The notes under the pieces were generated by a model that ran no database searches, was not told the DNA's origin, and saw only the letters and a list, made by a program, of their open reading frames with translations. A DNA stretch of 64,000 nucleotides from Amanita rubescens (lineage: Eukaryota; Basidiomycota; Agaricomycetes; Agaricales; Amanitaceae). This document shows, piece after piece, positions 23,816 to 35,536 of the stretch. Both the position numbers and the translations under genes were made by a program. The DNA is taken from assembly GCA_015039365.1 (NCBI GenBank), contig WION01000019.1:310001-374000 (forward strand), given 5' to 3'. How positions within the stretch are numbered: position 1 is the stretch's first letter; every line of letters starts with the position of its first letter.

Positions 23816-26225
23816 CTAGAACAGCTCCTCCTCCTCCGGCTTCCAATTCTTTGCTTGATCCCAATATCCACGCATCTTCTCTCCCAACAACTCCTTAGCA
23901 TCTCTATCAGTTGGGCAGCTCTTGGCCCTGAACGTATTAAACACCCGGTCTCTCAACAGACCTTCCCAAATCAGCCAACATTTGTTGTTCTGTAGAGAGG
24001 GACTATCTTCTTCCTCCGCCTCGCCGCCATTGGCAGGCGCATCAGCCGCAACGATCCCATTAACAGAAGGTCCCGCTTTTTCTGCTTCCTCTGGATTTTC
24101 TTCCAGCTCAACCTCCTCCCGGCCTCGGGGACGAGCAGACTCGGTCCATACAATTCGGTGTATCATTAGACGCTTATATTGTCTAATGAATTTGGCACCA
24201 CCCTCTACATAGACGAAATTGAATTGTGGGTTGAAGATGCAGACACCAGACAAATTCATCTGTTCCGCATTTCTCCGAACTTTGAACTGGTGCGCTGGAT
24301 CATGGAGTTTGGCAACCCTAGTAGAAAACAATCAGTTTCTATACAATGAATCAACGTTGGCAACGTACTTGAACACAGCACCATAAATCCCTTTTTTATC
24401 TTCTTCCGCCTTTTTGGTTTCGATCTTCTCTCTTCTTTCTTCGTCAGTAAGCTTGCGCTCCGCGTTCATCTTCTCGTGTTGGTGTTTTCTCATTGCGACT
24501 TCTCGCCGTACGCGAGCTTCCACACGGGTAGGATCTTGCACTGCGTCCGATGTGAGAACTTTCATTAGGTTGGCAAGGCGGACTACACAAAGACTTGGCG
24601 TTAGAACGGTGTCTATGCTCAGAAAAAGAGAACTGACCTTTGGGAGCATCGGGTGGTAGTAAACCCATCCGAATCCTGTCCCGCTTGTCCTGTAGCGATT
24701 CCTTGCGCCGTAATCTCCTCATCTTCTTTTGCTCCTATTCCCGACATTAGTATTAGGGTTACTAGGTATAAAATTTAGCACACCTTTGTCGTGAGCTTCA
24801 TCGGTTTCAATGCAGCCTTATTCTTATCACCAGGAGCTGGTATGGGAATCGGGTGCTGAACATAGATCGTGATTGGAGAGCTTGGCCCGTCAAGATTTAA
24901 ATATTCGGGCCCAAACTCCAAATCGTCGTAAGACTTGGTTGGTAATAACGACGCATCCCACCATTCGGTAGCTGGCGGCGGAGGTCTCTGACAAAACCAT
25001 TCGTATCAGCAAAACCCGACCCGCTGGATATCAAGCCCCTCACCTTGAGAGTTTTTTCTATTGACATATCACCGTCGAACCCTGCCTTGCGTGCACTCTC
25101 CGCAATTCTCTGTTTAAGGTCCTCCAGTTGGTTTTCTCGCCGTACTTGGTTGGCAAGGGCAACATACTTGCCCTTGGGGTTAAATCGGAAGGATCGGCCA
25201 GACCGTTCGCGCGGAGCGCCCTCGAAGCCCGTGTCTTTTACTGCGACTGCGTAAGGGTTGGAACTCTCGGGGGGCTTAGTTGGAGCCGGCGGTGGTGGCG
25301 GTGTAGGAGCGTTTCTGGCGTTCGCCTGTGTTTAAGTGGTTAAACATGAGATAGATGAAAATCACGAAAAAAGACCCTACCTTGATCGATGCAAACTTGG
25401 GTTGCATGGGCTTATATCGATCCTTCTTCGATTGAGGAAGTGTAGGCGTCGTATCCAACAGTAAAGGATGAGCAGCCATTTTGAGGCCGGCACCTTGTTG
25501 AGCCTGTTCCACAGGCGCACTGCCCTTCTTCTTGTTTTGCGACACCGACTATAACCGAGACCTTAGTGGTGTGTTCGCGCATATATCAACAAACTCACCA
25601 TGTATGGGTTGTCTTTGACCGCCAATTTGGTTTGCGCTTCCGCAACTCGACGCTTTGCCTCGGCAACCCGCCGCGCCAAGTCATCTGATGTAGCAGGAGT
25701 TCCAGGACCAGAAGGACCTGCTGCAGATGTTGTACGACTAGAGGCAGACGGAGAGGGTGTAGGAACGGTGGGCAAAGGAGCAGCTGGCTTCACCGGAATA
25801 GGCGCCGCAAACTTGGGTGTAATAGTTGGAGGACCCGTACCGACTCCGAATGATACACTGCGGAAAGAAGCCAATTTCGCTGATATCTCTGCTCGTTTCC
25901 GAGCAATGAGCTCAGCATCTGCAGTGGCCTATTAAGAAAGTCAGGAATGTCCATACAACCTATTAGAGTGCACCTACCCTTGAAGGAGTTGAGGTATTAG
26001 AAGACGTCTGGGGTAGAAAAAAGGTTATAGAAACATGTTAGAGCGTATTCAGAAAAGGCTAATTCACCTTTGAGATACGAAAGTGGAAGAAAATGACTCA
26101 CGTCGCTGTGAGGATTGGAATCAGTGGCAGTTACGAAAAAAAAACAACTTAAAGGCAGACCTTTTCAGTCTCTTGCTACTGACAGAGTCCCCGTTAGCCT
26201 CTAGGACACGTTTTCTATCGCTCAT
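23816..26225 (-). CDS. PRP3: U4/U6 small nuclear ribonucleoprotein Prp3
   Basis: Ten exons: 26225-26161, 26105-26102 (a 4-nt microexon), 26007-25978, 25928-25599, 25548-25381, 25325-25044, 24987-24784, 24734-24638, 24582-24369, 24317-23816; 631 residues. Prp3 is a nuclear tri-snRNP component that binds the U4/U6 duplex. The middle region has FNPKGKYVALANQVRRE, EWWDASLL, GLLPPDAPKVRLANLMKVL and DPTRVEARVRREVAMRKHQH, all typical of the PRP3 domain. The C-terminal DUF1115-type part has KLHDPAHQFKVRRNAEQ, NKCWLIWEG and RAKSCPTDRDAKELLGEKM. The N-terminus is Ala/Pro-rich. It shares its upstream region with the divergent MRPL16. Confidence 0.9.
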
Positions 26226-26307
26226 GTTGCTGGCGCTGCGGGACAAACTCCAGTTTGTAGGGGGTGTTGGAGGAGCGGAAGCAAGCAAGGGTTGATTACA
26301 TAATTAT
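26226..26307. promoter_or_regulatory. Bidirectional promoter PRP3/MRPL16
   Basis: Only 82 bp separate the two divergent start codons (26225 on minus, 26308 on plus), so the elements must be shared or lie in the 5' parts of the genes. No TATA box is evident apart from TTATAT just before the plus start. Confidence 0.5.
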
Positions 26308-27114
26308 ATGTTTTCCCTTTCGTCGCTGTCGCGTTCGGTGTCCAAAGCTCGGTCCTTCCTGCGCACCGGCAAGCCAACATTCCAGCATGCGCCGACAGTG
26401 CTTGGACCTCTGAGCTTGTTCAGCAGAGCTCGCACTCAATTGGCACCACGACAGGTTAAACACCTCAAGCGTCATAAAGGCCGTGTCCCAATTCCTATAG
26501 GTGGTTCAACGAAGGGCACAACCCTTGCTTATGGAGAATATGGAATTAGAATCAAAGGGAACGGCCATAGGCTGACGGCCAAGCAGCTCACCACCGCCGA
26601 GGAAGTGTTAAAACGAAAGGCCCGTGCATTGAAGGGACTAAAAATCTTCCTCAGAGTTTTCCCTGATATCCCTGTCTGCATAAAGGTTAGATATATTCCG
26701 GGATTATGTGTGTTCTGCGTGTAATAACCTGTCTTAGGGTAACGAAACTCGTATGGGTAAAGGTAAAGGAACGTTCGAGTTTTGGGCAACTCGGTCCGTC
26801 TTATCTCATAATGATTTGCGACTTTCCTCATATTCCCTCGTAGCGTTCCCACTGGACGTGTCATATTTGAAATTGGAGGCGTTCCCCTACGTGAAGAACT
26901 TGCTAGAGACAGTATGTCCTTTTGTTCCAACATATTCTCCCATTTAACATTCATAACAGTTCTACGTCAAGCAGCGGCGAAGCTTCCAACAAGGATGGAA
27001 TTCATCACTCGCTCTACTCCGCCCCGTTTAGGCAATTTGGTTCTTCATCCACCAAAACTTGCCCTAGAGGCTCTCGTAGATTCTACTGTTGCACCCCATG
27101 CACCAACCGCATAA
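26308..27114 (+). CDS. MRPL16: Mitochondrial large-subunit ribosomal protein uL16m
   Basis: Four exons: 26308-26685, 26738-26793, 26844-26911, 26960-27114; 218 residues. The N-terminal 45 residues are Arg/Ser-rich without acids, a mitochondrial targeting peptide. The L16 fold follows: PRQVKHLKRHKGRVPIP, YGEYGIRIKG, RMGKGKGTFEFWATRVPTGR and IFEIGGVPLREELARDILRQ, then AAAKLPTRMEFI. It would sit at the central protuberance/A-site side of the mitoribosome, by homology with bacterial L16. A damaged partial copy lies at 31470-32022. Confidence 0.92.
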
Positions 27115-27214
27115 TCTGTATTCTTTACACAAAAACACAGTTTAATTTGGTACGAAGACATGATCCATATTGAGCTGTCATATAGACTTCGGCATAATTT
27201 TCATGGGTGACCGG

Positions 27215-27540
27215 TGACCGCCTTATTTCCAGCCCGCCTTCTCGGTGAACAAGTGTTCGCGTGGTTTATAGACGCTTTTTAACATAATAAGCAGCCATTG
27301 CAAGACTCCTACCAATTGTTTCTAACTCTTTTCGCTATCCACTTGTCCGGCTCAACGGAAGCGCCATGAACATGATTCGGACTGGTACAATTTGCCCGAG
27401 AACCTATTATCGGTCGTTGCCCAAGTTCTCCACGAACCACTGAAATATTCCGTCAGGCAGGCAAGTCGAGGTTCCATCTGCATCGGGTTCACCAGCTACT
27501 ACAGCTCTATGTGGTGCGCAGGGAGCCTCCCTCGTGAGTC
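27215..27540 (-). pseudogene. Remnant of an inhibitor-like gene
   Basis: The minus strand here resembles exons of the intact gene at 32120-32700: TGGTTCGTGGAGAACTTGGG (WFVENLG) followed by NDR, then a stop codon and small deletions before the region matching EPNEW. It follows MRPL16 just as the intact gene follows the MRPL16 pseudogene, so both pairs come from one segmental duplication. Confidence 0.6.
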
Positions 27541-27966
27541 GACTCATAAATAACTAAGAAGATCCTCAAAAAGGCCAAGCATTTCCTTTATCGTATACGG
27601 TACATCTGGACCGATCGAACCAGCCGAAGTCCACAGTGTTCAAATAACAAAAGGAGTACGTGTGGGACCATCCTTGCTCCACTACTCACTTTTTTTTCCC
27701 ATCGAGACGGCATTACAAACTGCGATTTCAAACCCTTTCCCTACATAAGACCAAAGCCTACTCGACCTCGGAACCGAGTGTGAATGTGAATGTGATTACA
27801 AAGCTTATTACGCTGCTACAACAAGTCAGGTTAAGGCTAAGCTATAACCTCACCAGCTGAGGAAAGGAAGGAGACAAAAAGAGAAGGAGGCTACGTAAAG
27901 CTAGGTCGAAGATAAGATAGGCAACAGATTACGTAAATAAGGGTTTTGGAGAGACCTTGCCATTTG
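27541..27966. other. Intergenic, no gene seen
   Basis: Nothing supportable. Short plus-strand frames lack domain or codon support. Confidence 0.4.
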
Positions 27967-28625
27967 TTATGCACGCTCGCGAACCTCCGCTTCCTCCCTC
28001 CTGTCACTGTAGCTGGGGTCAATGGGTGACGCGCCAACTACAGACATGTGTGCGAGACTGATAATGATGAGGAAAGTAAGGAAGGCCCAGTTGATCCAAG
28101 CAAAAGCCATGATGCCAGTAAGAACGCGACAAGTCTCTGCGCCCCTGCGGCACGTGCCAATGTGGGCGAATTTGTGGGAGAAGATCGCATTGCCGACAAG
28201 GTACAGCACCCATAAGATGATGTTGAAGAAGTTCTCAACGGCATACGAAGCTGCAATGCCGCCGGCCTGAACCCCAAGGAATAGGATACTAACGGGAGCC
28301 ATTAGAAACTGCTTCGTTTGGCTCAAAAAAATGTGCTTACATGTATGTCGTCCAAAGTAACGCGATGATGCTCGTGGAAAGAATTTCAGCCGTAATAGGT
28401 TCTGATTGGGCATGTCAATTAAAGCAATAGAGAATGTAAAGCCAGCGCACCGAAGAAAGAAGACGTTGCGTGCGTGAAGTGTATACGTGAAGCCGTGAAA
28501 CCAATCAAGATAACTGAAAAGATCCACTGAGACACGATAAGTGAGCAGGTATTTTTTAAGCCTTAGAAAAACCAGCGTACGATGAGTACGTAAAGGAAGA
28601 GACGGCTAAAACGCCAGGCAGCCAT
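27967..28625 (-). CDS. MARVEL-like four-TM membrane protein
   Basis: Four exons: 28625-28581, 28526-28451, 28401-28341, 28288-27967; 167 residues. Each junction is fixed by phase, and intron 3 has a good TCTAATG branch site. Four hydrophobic segments: LFLYVLIWIFSVILIGF, EILSTSIIALLWTTYIILF, VENFFNIILWVLYLVGNAIF and MAFAWINWAFLTFLIIISLA. The Cys-bearing loop TCRRGAETCR followed by AFAWINW is the pattern I associate with fungal MARVEL-domain proteins of plasma membrane microdomains. The tail is charged and cytosolic. The family assignment is by resemblance only. Confidence 0.7.
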
Positions 28626-29954
28626 TTTCGTTGCGCAAGAAGAACTAGAGGGCAGCTAATAAAAAGGCTGGACGTGTCGCTTGTGACTGAGCGGAGCTAG
28701 CGAGGAGTGAAGAACAGGGCGCATACTTGGGGGTCTTTTATAGTTACGAAATTGAGAAATCTCGCATGCCAGGATTCGACGCTGGTGTTCTTGGCCTAGT
28801 GAGGATTCTGAGTCAATGACGTAACTCCCCTATCCTGCCGAGCTTTCTCCGCGGCTGACCCCGGCTCCCGCTTCCGATTCCGACACGGGTTCCTACTGGG
28901 CTGCTGCCCTTGATAATGCGCTAGTAATACTCTTGGTCATATGAACCGTCGCTTCAACTTTAACTCAATTCTTCTACTTACTCAGTGGGAATGAGAATGA
29001 TAACGTGTTCCAAAGATGGCGACGGAGGTGTGCATCCTATAACAAGTTCACAAAGTTAATCATCCCCTCCATGACAAGATGACTAACTCATCGGACGTTC
29101 TCCGAATACAACAACACATGAAAGGACATGTGGCCGCCGCTGGTAGATGGGTGATAGGGTGTTGAGTCACCTCGGATTATGGTGTAGTTCCTAGTCGTAT
29201 CCGACGCCTACACGTGCGCCATCCGCGATCACGTTCAAGGGTGTTAGTTCGCTTCTATATCATCTTGACATGTATTGTGGCCATCTGGGTTTAAGTTCGG
29301 TGCTTGTTCCTCGTGATATACCGTGGACGTCCCAAACGAAAGACGGCCTACTAAATTTAGCGCTTTACGGATACTAGCGGCTAGCGGCATGTCATCCGTG
29401 TTCACTATGGATTATAATAGCGATCACCACCATGGCGCAAGCAGACATCGTCTGCCCTACGTAATGCGCGCTGGCCCAATGGCTGACGTTTGGCCCCAAC
29501 AATGAAAGGAGCCCATAATTGGAGAAATTACGCCGAGGAGAGATAGGAGATTCTTCATAATGATGAGGTCAATTGGAGTATGCGGCGGCCTTTATACATA
29601 GGAGGGATAAAAAAGGGTTGTTGGGGATTGGTGTAGAATGACGCGGTACGAAAAAACGAGAGAAATGAAAATCATACCATGAAACTAACAATTGTACATT
29701 GAAACAAGTACACCAGTCTATGCAAATCCCTAATTTTTCGTGGTTCTCATACATGGGAGTAAAGTAGGTCCATCGACTATGCGTATGGAGGATGGCAAAC
29801 AGCCTTGTAACTGTTAATCGCTAAAGTATTAGATGAATATTATACCACGTTGAAACTCGTGCGATATAAAAGATCCTTAGATCCCCGGAAAATACGACGA
29901 AGAGGGACTGCATTGGAAACATCAGGCAACAAGGCCTGTAATTGTACAACAATG
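28626..29954. other. Intergenic, no gene seen
   Basis: Long stretch without a convincing open frame on either strand. Upstream part serves the MARVEL-like gene. Confidence 0.4.
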
Positions 29955-31172
29955 TTACTGAGCGAGCAGGGCCAAGGATAGCAAACTGGAAGCACGTACC
30001 GAGTACCAAGCTCTCCTTGCTGACACCCTGCGGTCGATAGATAGCAAGTACCTTTTCGACACCCTCTTCAAACCATGTCTCCTTCTCTTTAGAGTTGATA
30101 TACCTAAACTCGGCTTCCTTTCCTTTGAACGTGCGTATTCCCTAAACACAGCCTTCTCGCTAGCAGTTTTCAGGAATCCCATCGCTCTAACCTCCTCCTA
30201 CTTCCCTGAACTCAGGGTGATCCGATCCAGATTTCCCATGAATGTCCGAGTCGGAAGTCACATCGGCAAGGCTAACCTGCGCTTGCACCGTATCGTGGAA
30301 ATGAACCCAGTCGTCGTATTTCATAGCCTCAACCAGGATTTCGCTGTAACCGCACAACGAGGGGATGGTAAGACATTGCACGACATACGGCTCAAACGCG
30401 TTGAGGAGGCCCGAAAACATCCCAGATCCTTTACTGAAGTATCCCACTTCGCCCAGTTTGGGAATAGCTGTTCATGAGAAGGCGGGAGAACCCTTTTCCA
30501 CTGTCAAGTCGATAAGCGCGTGCAAGGACAAACGAAAACAATAAGCTACTTACGTGGGAGGGCATCCGTCGCCAAGACAGCTTGAACGCCATGAATCTTT
30601 ATTTGATTGTTAGATAAGTTCTTCGGGGGGTTTCATCTTGTTTTGACGGTTCTGGCTTGAGTCGATCGATGCGACCGAGCTATCGCGCGTGACGTCGGGT
30701 GATGGCGGCCAGCCGTCTTCGCTGGATAGCATTGCGGGGTTATCAGGTCGGTATTTCGGATAGTCGTAGACAGACGGGTAACTTGAATCGACATGAAATC
30801 TTGTTCACGTATTCAGTTCTTCAATAAGGGAACGCCATATATCCGGTCATATCACGGGAATCAAGTGGCACTTCCCCCCTTTGCCGTCTCTGATGAGCTT
30901 TCTGCGCGTGGGGAAGAAAATTTCCCATATCGCGCAGATTTGTTCGTCCGCGAGGAAGTTCAAGCCGAATGCTTGGGGACGGTGGTGGTTGGAATAGACG
31001 TTGAACGTGATCGTTTGGCATCTTGAAAAGTCGCGAGGGTTGTTGATAACAAGATGATAGAAGAATTTGCAAGTCGGACGTGGATGTCGAACGAGAATAC
31101 GTTCTCAAAGACGGCCGCCCAAGAATTGGATGCGTTCGATAGGGTTGCATGACAACGCCCATGCTCTTTCAA
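29955..31172 (-). CDS. Unassigned multi-exon coding fragments
   Basis: Minus-strand pieces that look coding: about 31090-30850 (contains FLADEQICAIWEIFFPTRRK in a frame ended by a stop), a short piece near 30590-30560 (VQAVLATDALP), 30520-30187 joined by phase to IPKLGEVGYFSKGSGMF and on to HPEFREVGG, then after an intron (30184 to about 30137) a piece ending WFEEGVEKVLAIYR and a donor near 29998. The middle junctions are consistent, but I could not join the ends and recognise no family. Could be one gene or a decayed one. Confidence 0.35.
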
Positions 31173-31469
31173 TGATATCGTAAAGAAGATCGGTGGGTGG
31201 TCATCGTCGTTGCCACTGGGTGTTCAGGAGTTTTATATGTGTTCAAACGTTTATTCTTGGCCGAGCTAAAATCGTAAGTTGACCTGGACTGGTATGGAAG
31301 CAGGTGCCACGCACAGCTTCAACTTACCTTTGGTCGAAGAATTCAGGTGATTGACAGTGTGAGTCATGTTGAAGGACGGGGAGACTGGAGGTGCATCATG
31401 CATCATGACGGCGCAAGTTTGGGGTTGATTACTCTCTTTCATCACATTCGCATTCGCTGTCGTCTCAAT

Positions 31470-32022
31470 TCCTATAACGAAGGGCACAACCCTTAGTTAT
31501 GGAGAAGATGGAATTAGAATCACAGGGAACGGCCATAGGCTGACGGCCAAGCAGCTCAGCAGCGCCGAGGACGTGATAAACGAAAAGCCCGTGCATCGAA
31601 AGGATTAAAAGTCGTCCCCGGATATTCGTGTCTGCATAAAGTCGAGATTATGTGTGAGCTGTGTGTAATAACCTGTCTTAGGGTAATGAAGCTCAAGGTA
31701 AAGGAACGTTCGAGTATTGGGCAACTCAGTCAGTCTTATCTTATAACGATTTGTGATTATCCTCACATTTCTTTCGCAGCGTTCCAACCGGATATTTGAG
31801 ATTGGAGGCATTCCCCTACTCGAAGAACTTGGTATAGAGAGTATGTGGTTTCGTTCAAAAAAAATTCCATATAACATTCATAACAGTTCTACGACGTCAA
31901 GAAGCGGCGAAGCGGATGGAATTCATCACTCTCTACTTCGCCCCGGTTCTTCATCCACCAAAACCTCCCCTAGAGGCTCTCGTAGATTCTACTGTTGCAC
32001 CCCACGCATCGACCGCATAATC
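31470..32022 (+). pseudogene. MRPL16 partial pseudogene
   Basis: Matches the middle of MRPL16 exon 1 through exon 4 with indels: the tract equivalent to GTTLAYGEYGIRIKGNGHRL is present, then frameshifts after the GCCGAGG tract, and part of exon 2 (the RMGKGKG region) is shortened. Introns are retained, so this is a DNA-level copy and not a retrocopy. Sequence downstream also matches the MRPL16 3' flank. Confidence 0.8.
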
Positions 32023-32119
32023 TGTATTCTTTACACAAAACACTTTAATTTGGTACGAAGACATGATCAATATTGAGCCATCATATAGATCTCGGCATAA
32101 CTTTCATGGGTGACCGCCT

Positions 32120-32700
32120 TCAATTGTTCAATTTGTAGTACCTCCAGCCCGCCTTCTCGATGGACAAGTGGAACTAGTTCCTTGGTCAGTCAAGTGCTTT
32201 GTGTCGATTTCGCAAGACTCACCCCGCTGCCATCTTCAGCTACATGCGCATACAAATCGGGGTGGTTTACTGGAGAGGCACTTTTAACATTATAAGCCGC
32301 ACGAACTTTTAGATCAGGCATCGCAAGATTCCTACCAATACTCCCCCTTTGTTTCTAATTCTTTCAATATCCACTCGTTCGGTTCGCATTCCTGATGGAT
32401 AGAAGCGCCTTGAACATGTACTTCAGGCTGGTACGATTTGCCCGAGAACCCATGGGAAATTCTGTATCGGTCATTGCCCAGGTTCTCGACAAACCACTGA
32501 AATATTTCGTCAGGCAGGCAAGTCAAGGTTGGGCCAACTGTTCATACCGCTGTATCTGCATCGGGTTCACCAGCGACTACCTCTAACTTGGTGGTTCCAT
32601 CATCGCTTCTCACCGCAGGGAGTTGATTGCGCGCGGAAAAAGAAGCAATATATAGGCCTGTTTGCAAAGGGCCTGTTGCGGGTTGCAATCGGGATGTCAT
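32120..32700 (-). CDS. Small inhibitor-like protein (I66/beta-trefoil type), copy 1
   Basis: Four exons: 32700-32548, 32496-32336, 32280-32223, 32173-32120; 141 residues, no signal peptide. It starts with a short lead then GPLQTGLYIASF, then WFVENLGNDRYRISH, EPNEWILKELETKGEY and ends WRYYKLNN. This layout (GxY start, W-x-V/I-E-x-L-G-N-D-x-Y-R, E-W-x-L, W-x-x-x-K-x-N end) resembles small beta-trefoil serine-protease inhibitors of basidiomycetes (MEROPS I66, cospin-like). Exons 2 and 3 are 161 and 58 nt, exactly as in copies 2 and 4. Inhibition is inferred, not shown. Confidence 0.65.
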
Positions 32701-33003
32701 CAGCTAGTTGCTACCTACTTCCGCTCTTTTATCTGCTTCATGGTTCGGCATGCGCCACAACATTGACACGCACCAATCATGCATTCCACTGACGAAGGTC
32801 AATTCATAAATAACTGATCTCTTCACTCCATTCAACGCAGTAGCATCAGATCCCGCACGATGATCTTGATTGTAACCATTTTCCTCTTCCTAGTGGCATC
32901 GCTAAGAATGCCCGAATAGACATTGAAACGGCTATATTGGAAATCCCGGGGTCCATAGAAGGCAGTCACATTCTTGTTCTGAGCTTTATTGACATTTCTA
33001 ACC

Positions 33004-33186
33004 TTATCTGTCAGTTGTCTCTCGTCGAATCAGGCTAAATGCCTTTTGAATGTTCTCACTAACTATGTCTGTCGCGGTGGAGATGGGGATGTCGATGAAC
33101 ATTCCAGAAGGTCCAGGATGAGATATTTTAACGCTGTGAAATCCCCGTACCGTAAGGGTTTTGGTGCTGATTAACGCGGTACTCAT
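33004..33186 (-). CDS. Small ORF of unknown nature
   Basis: A 60-residue minus-strand frame (starts MSTALISTKTLTVRGFHSVK). A degenerate relative of this stretch occurs at about 34450-34620, ahead of inhibitor copy 2, and a scrap at about 36840-36905, so it belongs to the duplicated unit. May be the first exon of an eroded gene. Confidence 0.25.
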   Translation of the reverse strand: MSTALISTKTLTVRGFHSVKISHPGPSGMFIDIPISTATDIVSENIQKAFSLIRRETTDR

Positions 33187-33728
33187 GATCGCAGATCAGC
33201 ACGCTAATGGATACGATCTCAGGCTGTCCTTTTCTTGACTTCATTTCCTGGCAACAAATACGAGGTTTCATGCCAAGCTCAGACATGTTCTTAGGAACGG
33301 GCCTATAGTGGACCCCGGAAAGGTTAGAAGTGGAGTTAATGACCCGCTCGGGGGTCGTTTTCGTTTCTCACAAGCGTAGCGAATCTAGTTTCGGAACCTC
33401 CGGCCACATGGAAATGTTACAAAGACACCCACTACCGTGCAATCCCCGTAGACCCTCTTTTTTTCTTCTTGATGATTAAGAGTATTCTTCGTTTATTAGA
33501 TCGATCAAGATTGCGGGGTTGCCGTGAGAGCGGATGGCAATAAGACTAAACAAAAGAATAACGATGGCTGCTGTTCGACCACGGCTTAACGAAACTTCAT
33601 TTTTGCAATTCGACTGCATTTGCTACCCTCCTATACCATCGGACAGTGAATCGTTCAACCCGTCATACTAACCGAAATCAATCGACACGCTTAAAGCCTG
33701 GCGTACGTCCAAAGCCCCAAACGCATAC

Positions 33729-34307
33729 TTAGTTATCTACTTTGAAGTATGACCAACGCGCCTGACTTGGGTCAGCCGAGATCTTATACTGAACACATTG
33801 TGAGCCATATCCATTTCATATACAATCTTTCACTTACGCCAGAACTATATCCCAACGGACAGATATACCAGGATGGATGTTCATCGTAAGACATGCTATG
33901 AGATCATTTGTCGATGAAGGTATGAGTATGAATAGCTATAATAGACTAACAAGTATTCTCCTTTAGTTTCAGTTTCTCTGAAGATGAAGATGGTGGGTCC
34001 CTTGGCTTGGTCAACGAGAGTACCCTCGGCGTAGGTTGAAGGCGTGAAGGCGTTCCCAAATTTCTTGCTGTAAGCCCTATAACGGTCATTCCCCAGGCTC
34101 TCGAAATGCCACTAGAGAATATGAATAAAAAACACCTGCGGGTGTTGGTATTGTACGTACTTCACTATTTTCGTCGTTTCTATGCTTTTTGCCTAATACT
34201 TGATAGTCATTTCCTTTGGTTTCTACTTTAGCAACACTTTCGTCGCTGTTCGCGTTACAGATAGAAATGTAGGTCCCGGTCGTCAGATTTCCTTCTGCGC
34301 GCTGCAT
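33729..34307 (-). CDS. Small inhibitor-like protein, copy 2
   Basis: Four exons: 34307-34161, 34111-33951, 33895-33838, 33788-33729 (147/161/58/60 nt); 141 residues. Starts MQRAEGNLTTGTYISIC; continues WHFESLGNDRYRAYS, FIFRETETKGEYF, then SYDEHPSWYICPLGYSSG, and ends DPSQARWSYFKVDN. The ATG at 34307 is preferred because the upstream sequence is out of frame relative to copy 4. It keeps every splice site and looks functional. Cytosolic or non-classically secreted, with no leader. Confidence 0.65.
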
Positions 34308-35098
34308 TGTGGAGTGATTCAGGGTGATCACTTGTTGCCATGTTCGCTGACAACGACTGTCATCAAGAAAGAAATGACCAAGCTTGCATAACCCCGGTCA
34401 CATGCGGCCAAAATCATGTTCGAAAGAAGTTAAAGTGACGCTGGTGATCAATTTGGAGACGGGTTTTGAACGTTCTCACCAATCAGGTCTAGTCAATAGT
34501 CACGAGCGGCCGATGAACATTCAAGAAGGTCCAGGACGAGATATTTTAACACTGGTGAAATCCCCGGTCTTGGGCCCTGAATAACGCAGTGCTCATAATC
34601 GCGGATCGGCATGCTAATGGATGCGGTCTGTTGGCTTCATTTCCTGACAACCAATACGAGGTTTCATGCCAGGCTCAGACGTGTTCTTGGGAATGGGCCT
34701 ATAGCGGACCCCGGAAAGATTATTAGAAGCGGTGCTAATGACCCGCCCTGGGGTCGCTTTCAGTCTCACTAACTCTCAGAGTTATGTCGAAATCTTAAGT
34801 GTCATTTGGACAGATCGTTGAAGTCTCGTCAATGGCATAATTATATACTAGTAACTGGATTCTCGAATGTGTTGGTAACTGGGAACTATCGGATTCCACA
34901 AGGTCCGACGAGTCAAGAATAGTAAAGCTTAGGTACATTCTAAGCTTACTGACACTTGATGGCTAATCACTCATCGACGCGGAAATAACGGATTTTCACG
35001 GCCATCCTACTCTCAGAACCCACCTTTAAAATCAATCTAAATTTCCGTTTGAGTCAGTGGCAAAGTATGTCTAACGTCGTTATTCGCCTGATCCCCAT

Positions 35099-35536
35099 TT
35101 ATTTCAACATATGCGTGTAAGTCTGGGCGCCCGACGGGTCCGCCGCTAACCAAGTTTCATTGAATATGAAGGTCAATAATGAAACGGCACTGGACCTATA
35201 TTCCCCTGGGACATCCGTCTCCTTGATTCTCCATTCAGCTGGCCCTTTGCTCATAGCGACGGTGTTTCGCGTGGGATCGTGAACTGGTGCCATATTCGGA
35301 TCTTTCCCCACAACTCGATATATGTCGTTGCCCATACTCTCGACAAACCACTAACACATGTTAAGTTATACTTTACAAATCTTTGTGAACACCCTTACCT
35401 TCGCTGCATCACTCCGAGAATCTTTTGTGAACGTGAACTTCGACTGTTCACTGTTCACTGTTGAGTATTTGCCAGGGGTTTCAACTATTTCTGAAATGTA
35501 TGTACCCGTTTGCAGAGGTCCAGTAACAGGGCGCAT
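35099..35536 (-). CDS. Small inhibitor-like protein, copy 3 (divergent subgroup)
   Basis: Two exons, 35536-35399 and 35350-35099, 129 residues. Begins MRPVTGPLQTGTYISE, exon 2 starts WFVESMGNDIYRVVG and includes SKGPAEWRIKETDVPGEY, ending QTYTHMLK. A longer first exon as in copy 5 is blocked by a frameshift upstream of 35536, so the ATG in MRP is chosen. The same signature positions as copy 1 (W-F-V-E, E-W) put it in the family. Confidence 0.6.
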
